From the NCBI GenBank assembly GCA_964491535.1, contig CAZBGR010000014.1, positions 1 to 20,169 on the forward strand: a DNA stretch of 20,169 nucleotides, in the 5' to 3' direction. The position numbers and the translations under genes were made by a program. Below are positions 1 through 7,711 of the stretch, piece by piece. Positions within the stretch are counted from its first letter, which is position 1; each line of letters starts with the position of its first letter. The notes below the pieces were generated by a model. It was not told where the DNA came from, did no database searches, and saw nothing but the letters and a program-made list of their open reading frames with translations. This DNA is from CAZBGR01 sp964491535 (GTDB lineage: Bacteria; Bacillota_I; Bacilli_A; RF39; UBA660).

Positions 1-1
1 T

Positions 2-853
2 GATATATGTCCTGCTATTTGTATTCCTTCAGAGGGAATACAAAAGGAAGCTAAAACTGAAGTAAAAAAGGTTATTAAAAAGGAAACTAAAACTGAAGTA
101 AAAAAAGTTGTTAAAAAAGAACCTGAAAAGGAAAAAGACAAGCAATATCTTTATGAATATCGAAAAAGCTTTGACATAGCTTATTCAGCATGGTCGCCTT
201 GGTCAAACGAAATTAAATATACTGATAGTGATAATATTAAATTTGGTTGTACAGCTCTTAAATGTATTGAACCATTATCTGATTCGCCTCGCCTTGAAAA
301 AGCAGGTACGAAGATAAATTATGGAACTAAATTTGTTGAGCATGTAGTTTATCATCAAATTGGATCATATGTAGAACGCGCTTGTGCTAATTATCAATAT
401 GTAAAATATGAAGGTTATGAATATATAGTAGGGGCATGGAAAAATCCGGTTGAAGTAAAACTTTCTACTAGACCTATTGATACTGTTAACACTAAATATG
501 AATTTATAGGGTTTGATATTACAGCTTGTAAAAATATATGTGAAGGTACAGCTTATATGAAATTTAAAAAGTATGTAAGGGATGTAACTAAAGTGTCAGG
601 GCCTAATAGTATTACAGTTACTTGTACCGAATATGTTAATAAATTGATACCTATTTATGGTACAAAAGTAAATGTGACTAGTTCTTATGAAATAATTAGT
701 GTTGAACCTATATATAAAGATATAAAATATTATCATTATAAAACAAGAACTATTATAAAGGATGCTTATTATGATTTAAAATGGAGTTATTATAATGATC
801 GAGGACTTCTAGATAATGGGTATGCTTATACCGGAAATAAGAAAGTTAATTAA
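2..853 (+). CDS. C-terminal part of a secreted/surface protein with a WSPWS motif (5' end outside window)
   Basis: The reading frame is open from base 2 to the TAA at 851-853, giving 283 visible residues; the ATG at 557 is internal, since the frame is open far upstream of it. Visible residues 16-39 are two copies of a 12-residue Lys-rich repeat (consensus E(A/T)KTEVKKV(I/V)KK, bases 47-82 and 83-118), followed by more Lys/Glu. Then comes a compact domain starting with YSAWSPWS (residues 61-68), rich in Tyr and with several spaced Cys. WSxWS is the core of thrombospondin type-1-like modules, and similar Trp/Tyr-rich modules occur at the ends of surface proteins of gut Bacilli; placing this protein there is inference. 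The charged repeat looks like a linker between a lost N-terminal part and the C-terminal module. The next gene starts 14 bases on and probably shares the transcript. No enzymatic function is recognised. Confidence 0.75.
   Translation, partial: DICPAICIPSEGIQKEAKTEVKKVIKKETKTEVKKVVKKEPEKEKDKQYLYEYRKSFDIAYSAWSPWSNEIKYTDSDNIKFGCTALKCIEPLSDSPRLEKAGTKINYGTKFVEHVVYHQIGSYVERACANYQYVKYEGYEYIVGAWKNPVEVKLSTRPIDTVNTKYEFIGFDITACKNICEGTAYMKFKKYVRDVTKVSGPNSITVTCTEYVNKLIPIYGTKVNVTSSYEIISVEPIYKDIKYYHYKTRTIIKDAYYDLKWSYYNDRGLLDNGYAYTGNKKVN
47..118 (+). repeat. Two tandem 36-bp units coding a Lys-rich 12-residue repeat
   Basis: Bases 47-82 and 83-118 are near-identical direct repeats. They encode EAKTEVKKVIKK and ETKTEVKKVVKK. 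They form a charged linker inside the partial surface-protein gene and may vary in copy number between strains. Confidence 0.85.
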
Positions 854-867
854 AGGGGGTAAATAAA

Positions 868-2568
868 ATGATATTAAATGAAAATGGACAAAGTAAGCGA
901 AGAAAAAGAGCTAGAAATTTTATTTTAATAGTAGCAGGATTATCGGTAGCTTCACTTTTAGTTGTAAAAGGTGTATCACGAATCAAATCATATTTTAGTG
1001 ATTTGAAGGAAAATGAATTGTTAGCTGTTGAGGAATTAGAAGTTAATGAAGATTTCATTGAACAAGAATGTGCTAAGGTATTTGAAACTTTAAAAACTTT
1101 TAATTCAATTGTATCAAGTGAAAAATTTCGTAAGCCAGAAGATAAGGACAAACAATTATTTATTGATTGGAATCAAATGATGTCTAATAATATATATTTA
1201 AATATTAATCCACGTGGTGATTATCCTAATATATTTAGTGAGTATCATTTAGATGCTAAACAAATAAATGAAGACTTTAACCAAGTAGCACTTATTTATT
1301 TAATGTATTTAGCAAGAGCTACTGAACCTTCGGGTTTTGGTGAATTAATAACTACTGATACAGCAAGCAAAGAATTATTTGAAAAATTTGAACAATTACA
1401 TATTGATTCAAATAAATTGTCAGCTAAAGATAATGTTTCTCATGCCAAAAAGGTTATCAAAGAATATACTGATTTAATTTCTTTCTTAAAGGATAATAAG
1501 GATAAAATTAATCCTGGAGTAGTTAGATTGATATTAATTTCCGCTAAAAGATTTCAATATAGTTGGGCTTATAGTACTGTTTCTTTTCCTAAAGATTTAG
1601 CAGAAGAATTGGGTAGAATTGAAGGCACTTGTTGTGTAAAGACTGATACTTCATTAGATTGGATGGCTAATTGGATGGCTAATTCATCAATCAAAGTTTT
1701 AACGGCTGATTATAAAATTAAATATCTAGCATCAAGCGATAACTATATTAATCAATTAAATGATTTAGGTATCTATAATCCAAAGCTAGATACTAATTTA
1801 ATGGCTAATGACCCTTTACTTTTTGATAAAAATACTAACGGAGTAGTTAAATCAAAGGCTAGTGATTTACCACAGGGAACCGTTATTAAAAAGGGAAGTA
1901 CTACAAAAGGAATTAGCGAAAAGGAATTACAAAAAGAACCTAAAGAAATAAAAGATTCAGTTATTGAACAAAAACAAGAAATTGAAGATGAGATTAAACA
2001 ATTTAATAATAAGGAAGAAGAAGGCGCTTATTGGTATAGTTTAGGTTATGAAACAGCTCGCCCTTATGCTTTTAACAAAATCAAAGATAATCCTAAAGTT
2101 GAAATGAATCTTTTAAAGCAAGAAACAACTAATCATGTATATAAAACGGTTAATAAACCGACAGATGCTTTTTTCCTTGAAAAATTTAATGGTGGTATTG
2201 AAAAAGGTTTTAATCAAGCAGTTAAGGATGCTGAACCTTATATTAATGCCGAACCGCCTAAAGAAGAAATAATAATTTTTGAAGAAGAGGATTATCCATT
2301 AATGGATTCATCAACTAATGATCTTAGTTCTCAAATTAATTCGTTAAAGAATTTTAAAGAAAAATTGTTAGCATTTGTTACAGGTTATAAAAAGAATTCA
2401 AAATTATGTTATCTTGAAGCTAAGTCGCCTAAAGAAAATACAATAATTAATCCATCAACTAACAATCTTAGTTTAGAGGAAAGGGCTTTAGTATTAGCTT
2501 ATGTTTTAGCTTACGAAGAGGCTTCAGGATTAAATAATATTGGTGTAAAAGTAAAAACTTTAGTTTAA
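868..2568 (+). CDS. Membrane-anchored protein of unknown function (566 aa)
   Basis: I do not recognise a family. The start at 868 is supported by AAAGGGGGT at 852-860, which overlaps the stop of the preceding gene. A basic cluster (KRRKRAR, residues 10-16) is followed by one hydrophobic stretch (about residues 17-35), then a hydrophilic remainder of about 530 residues. This is the layout of a single-pass protein with a short cytoplasmic N-terminus and a long extracellular part. Residues 340-385 are Lys/Glu-rich and may form a coiled coil. The C-terminal third has loosely similar aromatic-Gly-Tyr segments (YWYSLGYETA, FVTGYKKN, AYVLAYEEA), perhaps diverged helical repeats. A 12-bp tandem duplication at 1658-1681 produces DWMANWMAN. 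There are few Cys (C68, C255, C256, C514). It lies downstream of the surface-protein gene and upstream of a strong terminator, so the two probably act together at the envelope. Confidence 0.85.
   Translation: MILNENGQSKRRKRARNFILIVAGLSVASLLVVKGVSRIKSYFSDLKENELLAVEELEVNEDFIEQECAKVFETLKTFNSIVSSEKFRKPEDKDKQLFIDWNQMMSNNIYLNINPRGDYPNIFSEYHLDAKQINEDFNQVALIYLMYLARATEPSGFGELITTDTASKELFEKFEQLHIDSNKLSAKDNVSHAKKVIKEYTDLISFLKDNKDKINPGVVRLILISAKRFQYSWAYSTVSFPKDLAEELGRIEGTCCVKTDTSLDWMANWMANSSIKVLTADYKIKYLASSDNYINQLNDLGIYNPKLDTNLMANDPLLFDKNTNGVVKSKASDLPQGTVIKKGSTTKGISEKELQKEPKEIKDSVIEQKQEIEDEIKQFNNKEEEGAYWYSLGYETARPYAFNKIKDNPKVEMNLLKQETTNHVYKTVNKPTDAFFLEKFNGGIEKGFNQAVKDAEPYINAEPPKEEIIIFEEEDYPLMDSSTNDLSSQINSLKNFKEKLLAFVTGYKKNSKLCYLEAKSPKENTIINPSTNNLSLEERALVLAYVLAYEEASGLNNIGVKVKTLV
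1658..1681 (+). repeat. 12-bp perfect tandem duplication inside the membrane-anchored orphan
   Basis: The unit ATTGGATGGCTA occurs twice head to tail and yields the peptide repeat DWMANWMAN. It keeps the frame and looks like a recent slippage event. Confidence 0.85.
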
Positions 2569-2577
2569 ATCTAAAAG

Positions 2578-2612
2578 AAAGAATTGAATAACAACTATTC
2601 GATTCTTTTTTT
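2578..2612 (+). terminator. Rho-independent terminator
   Basis: The arms AAAGAATTGAATA and TATTCGATTCTTT form a 13-bp stem with one G-U pair around the loop ACAAC. A run of seven T (2606-2612) overlaps and follows the 3' arm. It starts 10 bases after the stop of the preceding gene and closes that transcription unit. Confidence 0.88.
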
Positions 2613-2667
2613 GTTGCTAATTTATATTTTATAAAGTGATAATTATTAGTTTAATTTTTAAAAGAGG

Positions 2668-2697
2668 TTGTATAAATTAATTTAGAGATGCTATAAT
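2668..2697 (+). promoter_or_regulatory. Sigma-A promoter for tsaE-tsaB-tsaD
   Basis: TTGTAT (2668-2673) is followed after 18 bases by a perfect TATAAT (2692-2697) with an extended -10 TG (2689-2690). It lies about 100 bases upstream of tsaE, after the previous terminator. It implies a 5' leader of roughly 95 bases. Confidence 0.65.
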
Positions 2698-2746
2698 GTA
2701 ATAAACTAAAAGTAAAAAATAAATAATAATATGATTTAGATTAGAG

Positions 2747-2797
2747 AGGAGGATATAGAATAATTATTGATACTTAACAATTATTTCTATTTAAATT
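2747..2797 (+). promoter_or_regulatory. Unusual tsaE leader: remote Shine-Dalgarno sequence followed by a hairpin
   Basis: A consensus AGGAGG (2747-2752) lies 45 bases before the tsaE ATG, and no Shine-Dalgarno sequence is seen next to that ATG. Between them, AATAATTATTGA (2759-2770) can pair with TTAACAATTATT (2774-2785), with one A-C mismatch and one G-U. A TTG at 2767 would open a 13-codon frame (2767-2808) that overlaps the tsaE start. This could be a structure-dependent ribosome site or a coupled leader peptide; both are inference. Confidence 0.4.
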
Positions 2798-3250
2798 ATG
2801 GAATATAAATTAACTACTAAAAATGAGATAGAGACTATTGAATTAGCTCAAAACTTTGAATCAAAAAAATTTCCTAATATGGTTTTTTGTTTAGAAGGTG
2901 ATTTAGGTAGTGGGAAAACCGTTTTTGCCAAAGGAATAGCTTCTTCATTAGGAATAGAAGAAGTAATCACCTCACCTACTTTTAATATTATTAAAGAATA
3001 TTTTTCGGGGGAATTACCTCTTTATCATATGGATGTATATCGTTTAGATGGAAAAATGGATAATAGGTTAATTGACGAATACTTTTCTAAAAACGGGATT
3101 GTGGTTATTGAATGGGCGGATACTATAAAAGAACTTTTACCATCAGAACGTTTGGAAATAAAAATAAAAATAATAGATGAAAATACGCGAGTATTTATTA
3201 TTAAACCATATGGAAAGATGTATGAGGATTTATGTGAGGCTGTTTTATGA
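2798..3250 (+). CDS. tsaE: tRNA (adenosine(37)-N6)-threonylcarbamoyltransferase complex ATPase TsaE
   Basis: TsaE is the small ATPase that works with TsaB and TsaD to place threonylcarbamoyl on A37 of ANN-decoding tRNAs (t6A). The 150-residue length is typical. Walker A GDLGSGKT is at residues 34-41, the switch-like SPTF at 59-62, the HMDVYRL strand at 77-83, and the Walker-B-like VVIEWAD at 102-108. The start at 2798 is the only in-frame ATG before the conserved region, because a TAA lies at 2792-2794; it has no adjacent ribosome binding site (see the leader entry). The stop overlaps the tsaB start as ATGA, indicating translational coupling. It is the first gene of a t6A operon. Confidence 0.95.
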   Translation: MEYKLTTKNEIETIELAQNFESKKFPNMVFCLEGDLGSGKTVFAKGIASSLGIEEVITSPTFNIIKEYFSGELPLYHMDVYRLDGKMDNRLIDEYFSKNGIVVIEWADTIKELLPSERLEIKIKIIDENTRVFIIKPYGKMYEDLCEAVL

Positions 3251-3894
3251 AATGTCTTTTTATAGATACTTCTTCACCTACTTTATCTTTAGCGATAATT
3301 ATTGATAATCAAACAAAGGCAACCGTTAATTATAAAGATATAAAAGAACATTCTAAATATGCTATGATAGGTATTGCTAAAGTGTTTAAAGAGGTTAATC
3401 TAAAACCTGATGAGATAGATCGTCTTATAATAGTTAATGGGCCAGGATCATTTACGGGTATTAGAATTGGTTTAACAATTGCTAAAGTTTATGCTTGGGC
3501 TTTAAATAAGGAAATAATTTCAATATCGGCTTTAAAGGCTTATGCTTTAGCTAATTCTGGATTTGATTATTATATAACTATTTTAAAAGAAAGAGAAGAT
3601 TATGGTTATTTAGGTATTTATGATTGTTTTTATAATGAATTAAGATCTGAACAATATATAGAATTAAAGAAAATAAATAATATTATTGACAAACTAAAGG
3701 GCAATATTATTATTACTAGTAATATTAAATTTGATAAGAAATTAATCCAAAAGCCATTAAAATTAGATTTTGAAAAGATAGTAACTTATCTTGCTTCTAA
3801 ATCATCAATTAATCCCCATCAAATAATTCCTAATTATATAAAAGAAATAGCAGTTACTAAATTAGTAAAAGATAGTGATAGGTGTAATGAATGA
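3247..3894 (+). CDS. tsaB: tRNA threonylcarbamoyladenosine biosynthesis protein TsaB
   Basis: TsaB is the non-catalytic ASKHA-fold partner of TsaD that scaffolds the t6A-forming complex. The 215-residue protein opens with a phosphate-loop-like strand (CLFIDTSSPTLSLAI) and carries the family hallmark GPGSFTGIRIG at residues 65-75. The C-terminal half is poorly conserved and Ile/Lys-rich, as is common in TsaB. A PNYIKE segment near the end resembles the P-x-Y motif that often ends TsaB. It overlaps tsaE and tsaD by four bases each (ATGA). In many Bacilli rimI lies between tsaB and tsaD; here there is no room for it. Confidence 0.92.
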   Translation: MKCLFIDTSSPTLSLAIIIDNQTKATVNYKDIKEHSKYAMIGIAKVFKEVNLKPDEIDRLIIVNGPGSFTGIRIGLTIAKVYAWALNKEIISISALKAYALANSGFDYYITILKEREDYGYLGIYDCFYNELRSEQYIELKKINNIIDKLKGNIIITSNIKFDKKLIQKPLKLDFEKIVTYLASKSSINPHQIIPNYIKEIAVTKLVKDSDRCNE

Positions 3895-4898
3895 AAGATT
3901 ATTATATTTTAGCCATTGAAACTAGTTGTGATGAAACTAGTGTTAGTCTTGTTAAAAATGGTAACCAAGATCTTAAAACGGTTACTTTTTCTCAAATGGA
4001 TATTCATAAATTATATGGGGGTGTAGTTCCTGAGATTGCTAGTCGCAATCATCTTGAAAAAATAACTTTAGTATTAGAAGAAGTTATCTTATCATCAGGT
4101 TTAAAATTAAAGGATATTGATGCGATAGCTGTTACTTATGGACCTGGTTTGATAGGGTCTTTATTAATAGGGGTGCAAGCCGCTAAAACTTTAGCTTTTA
4201 TTTATCAAAAGCCTTTATTAGGTGTTCATCATTTAGCGGGTCATATTTATGCTGGACGTTTAGAAAATGAATTTAAATTTCCTTTAATAGCCTTAGTAGT
4301 AAGTGGAGGTCATACAGAATTTATTTATATGGATCAAGATTATCATTTTCTTAAAATAGGAGGCACTTTAGATGATGCTATTGGTGAAACATATGATAAG
4401 GTAGCAAGGATGATAGGTATTCCTTATCCTGGGGGACCAATAATAGACTCTTTAGCTACCTTAGGTCAAGATACCTATGATTTACCATTACCGCTTGATG
4501 ATGATAGTTTTAACTTCAGTTTTAGCGGCCTTAAGAGTGCGGTAGCTAATTTAGTTAATCAAGAACGAAAAAAGGGCCTTGATATTAGAAAAGAAGATTT
4601 AGCCACTTCTTTTCAAAATAGAGTTATAACAGTTTTAATAAAGAAAACAAAGCATGCTTTAACTGAATATAAAGTAAAACAATTAGTGTTAGGAGGTGGA
4701 GTAGCTGCTAATAAAAGACTTCGCTTAGAATTAACAAAATTATGCCAACAATTGAAAGTGGAATTGTTATTACCATCAATTAAATATTGCACTGATAATG
4801 CAACTATGATTGGGGTAGCTGCTTATTATGGTTTGAAAAACAATCTTAAAGATAATCCTAATCTTGATGTTTGTTCTACTGAAAACCTTGAAAGTTAA
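3891..4898 (+). CDS. tsaD: tRNA N6-adenosine threonylcarbamoyltransferase TsaD
   Basis: TsaD transfers the threonylcarbamoyl group from threonylcarbamoyl-AMP (made by TsaC/Sua5, not in this window) to A37 of tRNA. Motifs in order: IETSCDETS (residues 9-17), YGGVVPEIASRNH (42-54), the metal site HHLAGH (113-118, ligands H114 and H118), VSGGHTE (137-143), DDAIGETYDK (161-170), FSGLKSA (211-217), GGGVAANKRLR (268-278) and CTDNATMIG (300-308), in which D302 is the third metal ligand. The length (335 aa) matches the family. The start overlaps the tsaB stop. The targets include tRNA-Asn (GTT), encoded later in this window, whose loop has A37 after U36. Confidence 0.97.
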   Translation: MKDYYILAIETSCDETSVSLVKNGNQDLKTVTFSQMDIHKLYGGVVPEIASRNHLEKITLVLEEVILSSGLKLKDIDAIAVTYGPGLIGSLLIGVQAAKTLAFIYQKPLLGVHHLAGHIYAGRLENEFKFPLIALVVSGGHTEFIYMDQDYHFLKIGGTLDDAIGETYDKVARMIGIPYPGGPIIDSLATLGQDTYDLPLPLDDDSFNFSFSGLKSAVANLVNQERKKGLDIRKEDLATSFQNRVITVLIKKTKHALTEYKVKQLVLGGGVAANKRLRLELTKLCQQLKVELLLPSIKYCTDNATMIGVAAYYGLKNNLKDNPNLDVCSTENLES

Positions 4899-4926
4899 TT
4901 AAAAGAATATTGCTTTTAATATTAAT
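4898..4926 (+). terminator. Weak terminator-like hairpin after tsaD
   Basis: ATTAAAAG (4898-4905) pairs with CTTTTAAT (4913-4920) around a 7-base loop, followed by ATTAATTTT. The stem is almost all A-T and the T-run is short, so termination would be weak or partial. Confidence 0.3.
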
Positions 4927-4956
4927 TTTCCAAATTATTACTACTTGACATTGGTC

Positions 4957-4985
4957 TAGAAAAAGATTGGCAAATATGTTATAAT
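4957..4985 (+). promoter_or_regulatory. Extended -10 promoter for the cell-wall operon
   Basis: TATAAT (4980-4985) is preceded by TG (4977-4978), an extended -10. At the normal 17-base distance the -35 is a poor TAGAAA (4957-4962). A perfect TTGACA (4945-4950) is present but lies 29 bases from the -10, too far for ordinary sigma-A use. ATTGG occurs twice here (4950-4954 and 4966-4970), possibly a regulator site. Confidence 0.5.
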
Positions 4986-5015
4986 TTCAATACATCTTGT
5001 TAAAGGAAGAAAGTG

Positions 5016-6482
5016 ATGAGGATGTTTAATATTCGATTGTGGATAACTTTAATAATAACTTTAGCATTGTCTTTCTTTTTAGTTATTCTTTTTGATTATG
5101 AAAAGATGTATGCTAAGGAAGGCCCTCAAGAATTATATCAAGTTTATTTAAATGGGGAAAAAATAGCTTCAATTAAATCAAAAACTATTTTTGAAAAGTA
5201 TATTGATAATGAAGAACAAGCAGTAAAAGCTAAATATGGAGTTAAGAATGTTTATCCACCCAAAAACTTATATATTCAAAAGCATATTGGTTATAGGGAA
5301 AATGTTTTATCAGAAAAGGAAGTTTATCAATTAATTAAAACTAAAGAACCTTTTACTATTAAAGGTTATGTGGTAACTTTAGATAAAGAAGAATCGCTTA
5401 AAATTAATGTTATTAATCAAAATATATTTAAAGAAGCAGCTGATGAAGTGATTGAAGCCTTTGTTTTAGCTGAAAATTATAAAGCTTATAAAGAAGATAA
5501 TCAACCAGAAATTAAAACAACAGGTCGAATAATTGAAAATTTAGACATTGAACCATGGCCTGTTTTCAAAGAAGCCTATCTTCCGGTTAATGAGTATATT
5601 TTTACTGATGAAAAAGAATTAACTCGTTTTCTTTTATTTGGAACGTTAGATGAACAAGCTAAATATACGGTTGCTGAAGGTGATACCATTGCTAATATTG
5701 CTTTTAATAATAAATTAGGGGTTGCTGAATTTTTAATTGTTAATCCGGATCTTAATAATCCTCAAAGTTTACTTTCAATAGGGGAAGAAGTAGAGATAGG
5801 TTTAATTAATCCTTTGTTTGATGTGGTTGTTGAAGAGCACTTAGTTGAAGATGTTGTTAAAAAATATCAAACCACTATTGTTTATGATTCTAATGCCCCT
5901 TATGGCAGTAGTTATGTTAAAGAAGCAGGAATAGATGGTGTTGATCGGGTTGTGCAAAAGATAAAAACAGTTAATGGAGAACGAGTGGAAGGTTATATGC
6001 CGAGTTATGAAACTTTAAAACCAGCTATTAATGAAGTGGTTGTTCGTGGGACGAGAACTGCTCATGGGGAAATAGTTATTGATCCTGATAGTAATTGGGG
6101 TTGGCCAACAAGAATGCCTTATATTATTTATAGTCCTTGGGGTTGGCGTTGGGGGAAAATTCATGATGGAATTGATATTTCGGGTACAGGGCATGGTTCT
6201 CCTATTTTCGCTGCTAATAGTGGCTCAGTTTATGCTGCGACTTATAATAAATCGTTAGGTAATTATGTTATTTTGGCTCATGCTAATGATTATTATACAA
6301 TCTATGGTCATTTATCAAAAATCAATGTTACCACTGGTGAAGTAATATCTCGTGGTAAGATAGTTGGAACTATGGGGAATACTGGTCATTCGACTGGAAC
6401 TCATCTTCATTTTGCTGTTTATGTAGGAAAACCTTATGCTAACACTAGTAAAAATTTCGATCCTTTACTATTATATCGATAA
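5016..6482 (+). CDS. Membrane-anchored M23 family metallopeptidase with LysM and G5 domains
   Basis: This is a peptidoglycan endopeptidase anchored in the membrane and facing the wall. A GTG at 5013 and ATGs at 5016 and 5022 are in frame; ATG 5016 sits best behind AAAGGAAG (5003-5009). Residues below are numbered from GTG 5013. One membrane segment spans about 9-28. A long linker region precedes a LysM-like domain (YTVAEGDTIANIA onward, about 218-265), which binds glycan. A G5-like domain covers about 270-345. The C-terminal M23 domain (about 370-489) has HDGID (H384 and D388, zinc ligands), YGHL (H433) and THLHF (H464, and zinc ligand H466), so all active-site residues are present. The order TM-LysM-G5-M23 is common in Firmicutes wall hydrolases, including ones active in sporulation or division. 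It is the first gene of a three-gene operon; the next gene begins 9 bases later. Confidence 0.9.
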   Translation: MRMFNIRLWITLIITLALSFFLVILFDYEKMYAKEGPQELYQVYLNGEKIASIKSKTIFEKYIDNEEQAVKAKYGVKNVYPPKNLYIQKHIGYRENVLSEKEVYQLIKTKEPFTIKGYVVTLDKEESLKINVINQNIFKEAADEVIEAFVLAENYKAYKEDNQPEIKTTGRIIENLDIEPWPVFKEAYLPVNEYIFTDEKELTRFLLFGTLDEQAKYTVAEGDTIANIAFNNKLGVAEFLIVNPDLNNPQSLLSIGEEVEIGLINPLFDVVVEEHLVEDVVKKYQTTIVYDSNAPYGSSYVKEAGIDGVDRVVQKIKTVNGERVEGYMPSYETLKPAINEVVVRGTRTAHGEIVIDPDSNWGWPTRMPYIIYSPWGWRWGKIHDGIDISGTGHGSPIFAANSGSVYAATYNKSLGNYVILAHANDYYTIYGHLSKINVTTGEVISRGKIVGTMGNTGHSTGTHLHFAVYVGKPYANTSKNFDPLLLYR

Positions 6483-6491
6483 AGAAAAGAG

Positions 6492-7697
6492 ATGAGAATG
6501 ATGTCACTTAAAAGAATACTTCTTATTAATTTAATTATTATTTTGGTTATTCCCTTTTTTAGACCTTTGATAGTTGAAGGAAAAACTTTAAATGATTTAG
6601 ATCAAGAATTAAAAACATTGGAAAGAAAAGAAATGGAAAATCAAGCCAAAATAAAAAATACAGAAGCTGAAATTGCTCAAACAAAAAAAGATATTAATAA
6701 TATTTATGCTGAAATGGATAATATAAGTGCTGAAATAATAGCTAAAAATAAAGAAATAGAAGAATTATCACTTAAAATTGAACTTAAGGATAAAGAAACT
6801 AAAGAATTAATGAGATTTTTACAGGTATCAAATGGGGGTTCTATTTATCTAGATTATATTATGGGAGCTGAAAACTTATCTGATTTTGTTTATCGTTTAT
6901 CTATTATTGAACAGTTAACAAAATATAATAGTGATTTAGTAAAACAAATGGGGGATTTAATAACTGCTAATGAATTAAGGAAAGTTGAGTTAAAGGATAA
7001 AGAACAAACTTTAATTGTTAAACAAGCTGATTTAAAGTTAAAAGTAGATTCTTTAGGAAGTAAACGTAGTACTTTATATGAATATAGTAGTGATTTAGTT
7101 GCTGAAATAAAAACATCTAAAGAGGTAATTAAAATGTATAAGGATGCTGGTTGTAGACCAAATGATAACATTAATACTTGTGCCAATAAATTATTACCTC
7201 CAGATACTCGTTTTTGGAGGCCTTTAATTAGGGGATATGTTACTAGTGAATATGGTAATCGTCTTCATCCTATTTATAAGGATTGGCGTATGCATGATGG
7301 AATGGATTTAAGTGATGCTAATAAAAGTAGTACCAGAGTATATGCGGCTGCTAATGGAAAAGTAGCACATGTTGGATATGATAGTTCTAGAGGTAATTAT
7401 ATTGTTATTCATCATAATATTAACAACAAAAAATATACGACGACTTATCTTCATTTAAAAGGTGGATCTATAAATATAAGTAAGGGTTCAATAGTTTCTA
7501 AAGATACCATTTTAGCAACCATGGGAACGACTGGTTCTTCAACTGGGGAACATCTTCATTTTTCAATTGCTAATGGTTTGTGGTTTCAAGATTATGTTTT
7601 TTATTCTGATTTTGTAAATAAAACTGTTAATCCAAGGATTTATGTAAACTTTCCAAATGGGAAAGTTTATTGGTATGATCGAGTTAGTAAATACTAA
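6492..7697 (+). CDS. EnvC/PcsB-like murein hydrolase: coiled coil plus M23 peptidase
   Basis: A 401-residue exported protein. A signal or anchor segment (about residues 8-28) is followed by a long coiled coil (about 32-215) full of heptad-like Lys/Glu/Leu/Ile, then an M23 domain. The metal site is complete: HDGMD (H268, D272), TYLHL (H321) and HLHF (H354, H356). The layout matches EnvC and PcsB-type proteins, which work with FtsEX at division; no ftsEX is in the window. C221 and C230 sit in the linker and could form a disulfide. ATGs at 6492, 6498 and 6501 are in frame behind a poor AAAAGAG; 6498 or 6501 is as likely as 6492. Because the metal ligands are intact it may be catalytic rather than only an activator like E. 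coli EnvC. Confidence 0.88.
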   Translation: MRMMSLKRILLINLIIILVIPFFRPLIVEGKTLNDLDQELKTLERKEMENQAKIKNTEAEIAQTKKDINNIYAEMDNISAEIIAKNKEIEELSLKIELKDKETKELMRFLQVSNGGSIYLDYIMGAENLSDFVYRLSIIEQLTKYNSDLVKQMGDLITANELRKVELKDKEQTLIVKQADLKLKVDSLGSKRSTLYEYSSDLVAEIKTSKEVIKMYKDAGCRPNDNINTCANKLLPPDTRFWRPLIRGYVTSEYGNRLHPIYKDWRMHDGMDLSDANKSSTRVYAAANGKVAHVGYDSSRGNYIVIHHNINNKKYTTTYLHLKGGSINISKGSIVSKDTILATMGTTGSSTGEHLHFSIANGLWFQDYVFYSDFVNKTVNPRIYVNFPNGKVYWYDRVSKY

Positions 7698-7711
7698 TTA
7701 TTAAAAAGGAT

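Noticed and set aside
557..853. A 98-aa gene starting at ATG 557
   Set aside because: The frame is open from base 2 with coding character throughout, and there is no ribosome binding site before 557.
846..1151. Minus-strand frames opposite long genes (846-1151, 6890-7186, 11098-11304, 11603-11800, 19065-19301)
   Set aside because: They lie antisense to well-supported genes, have no ribosome binding sites and no recognisable motifs.
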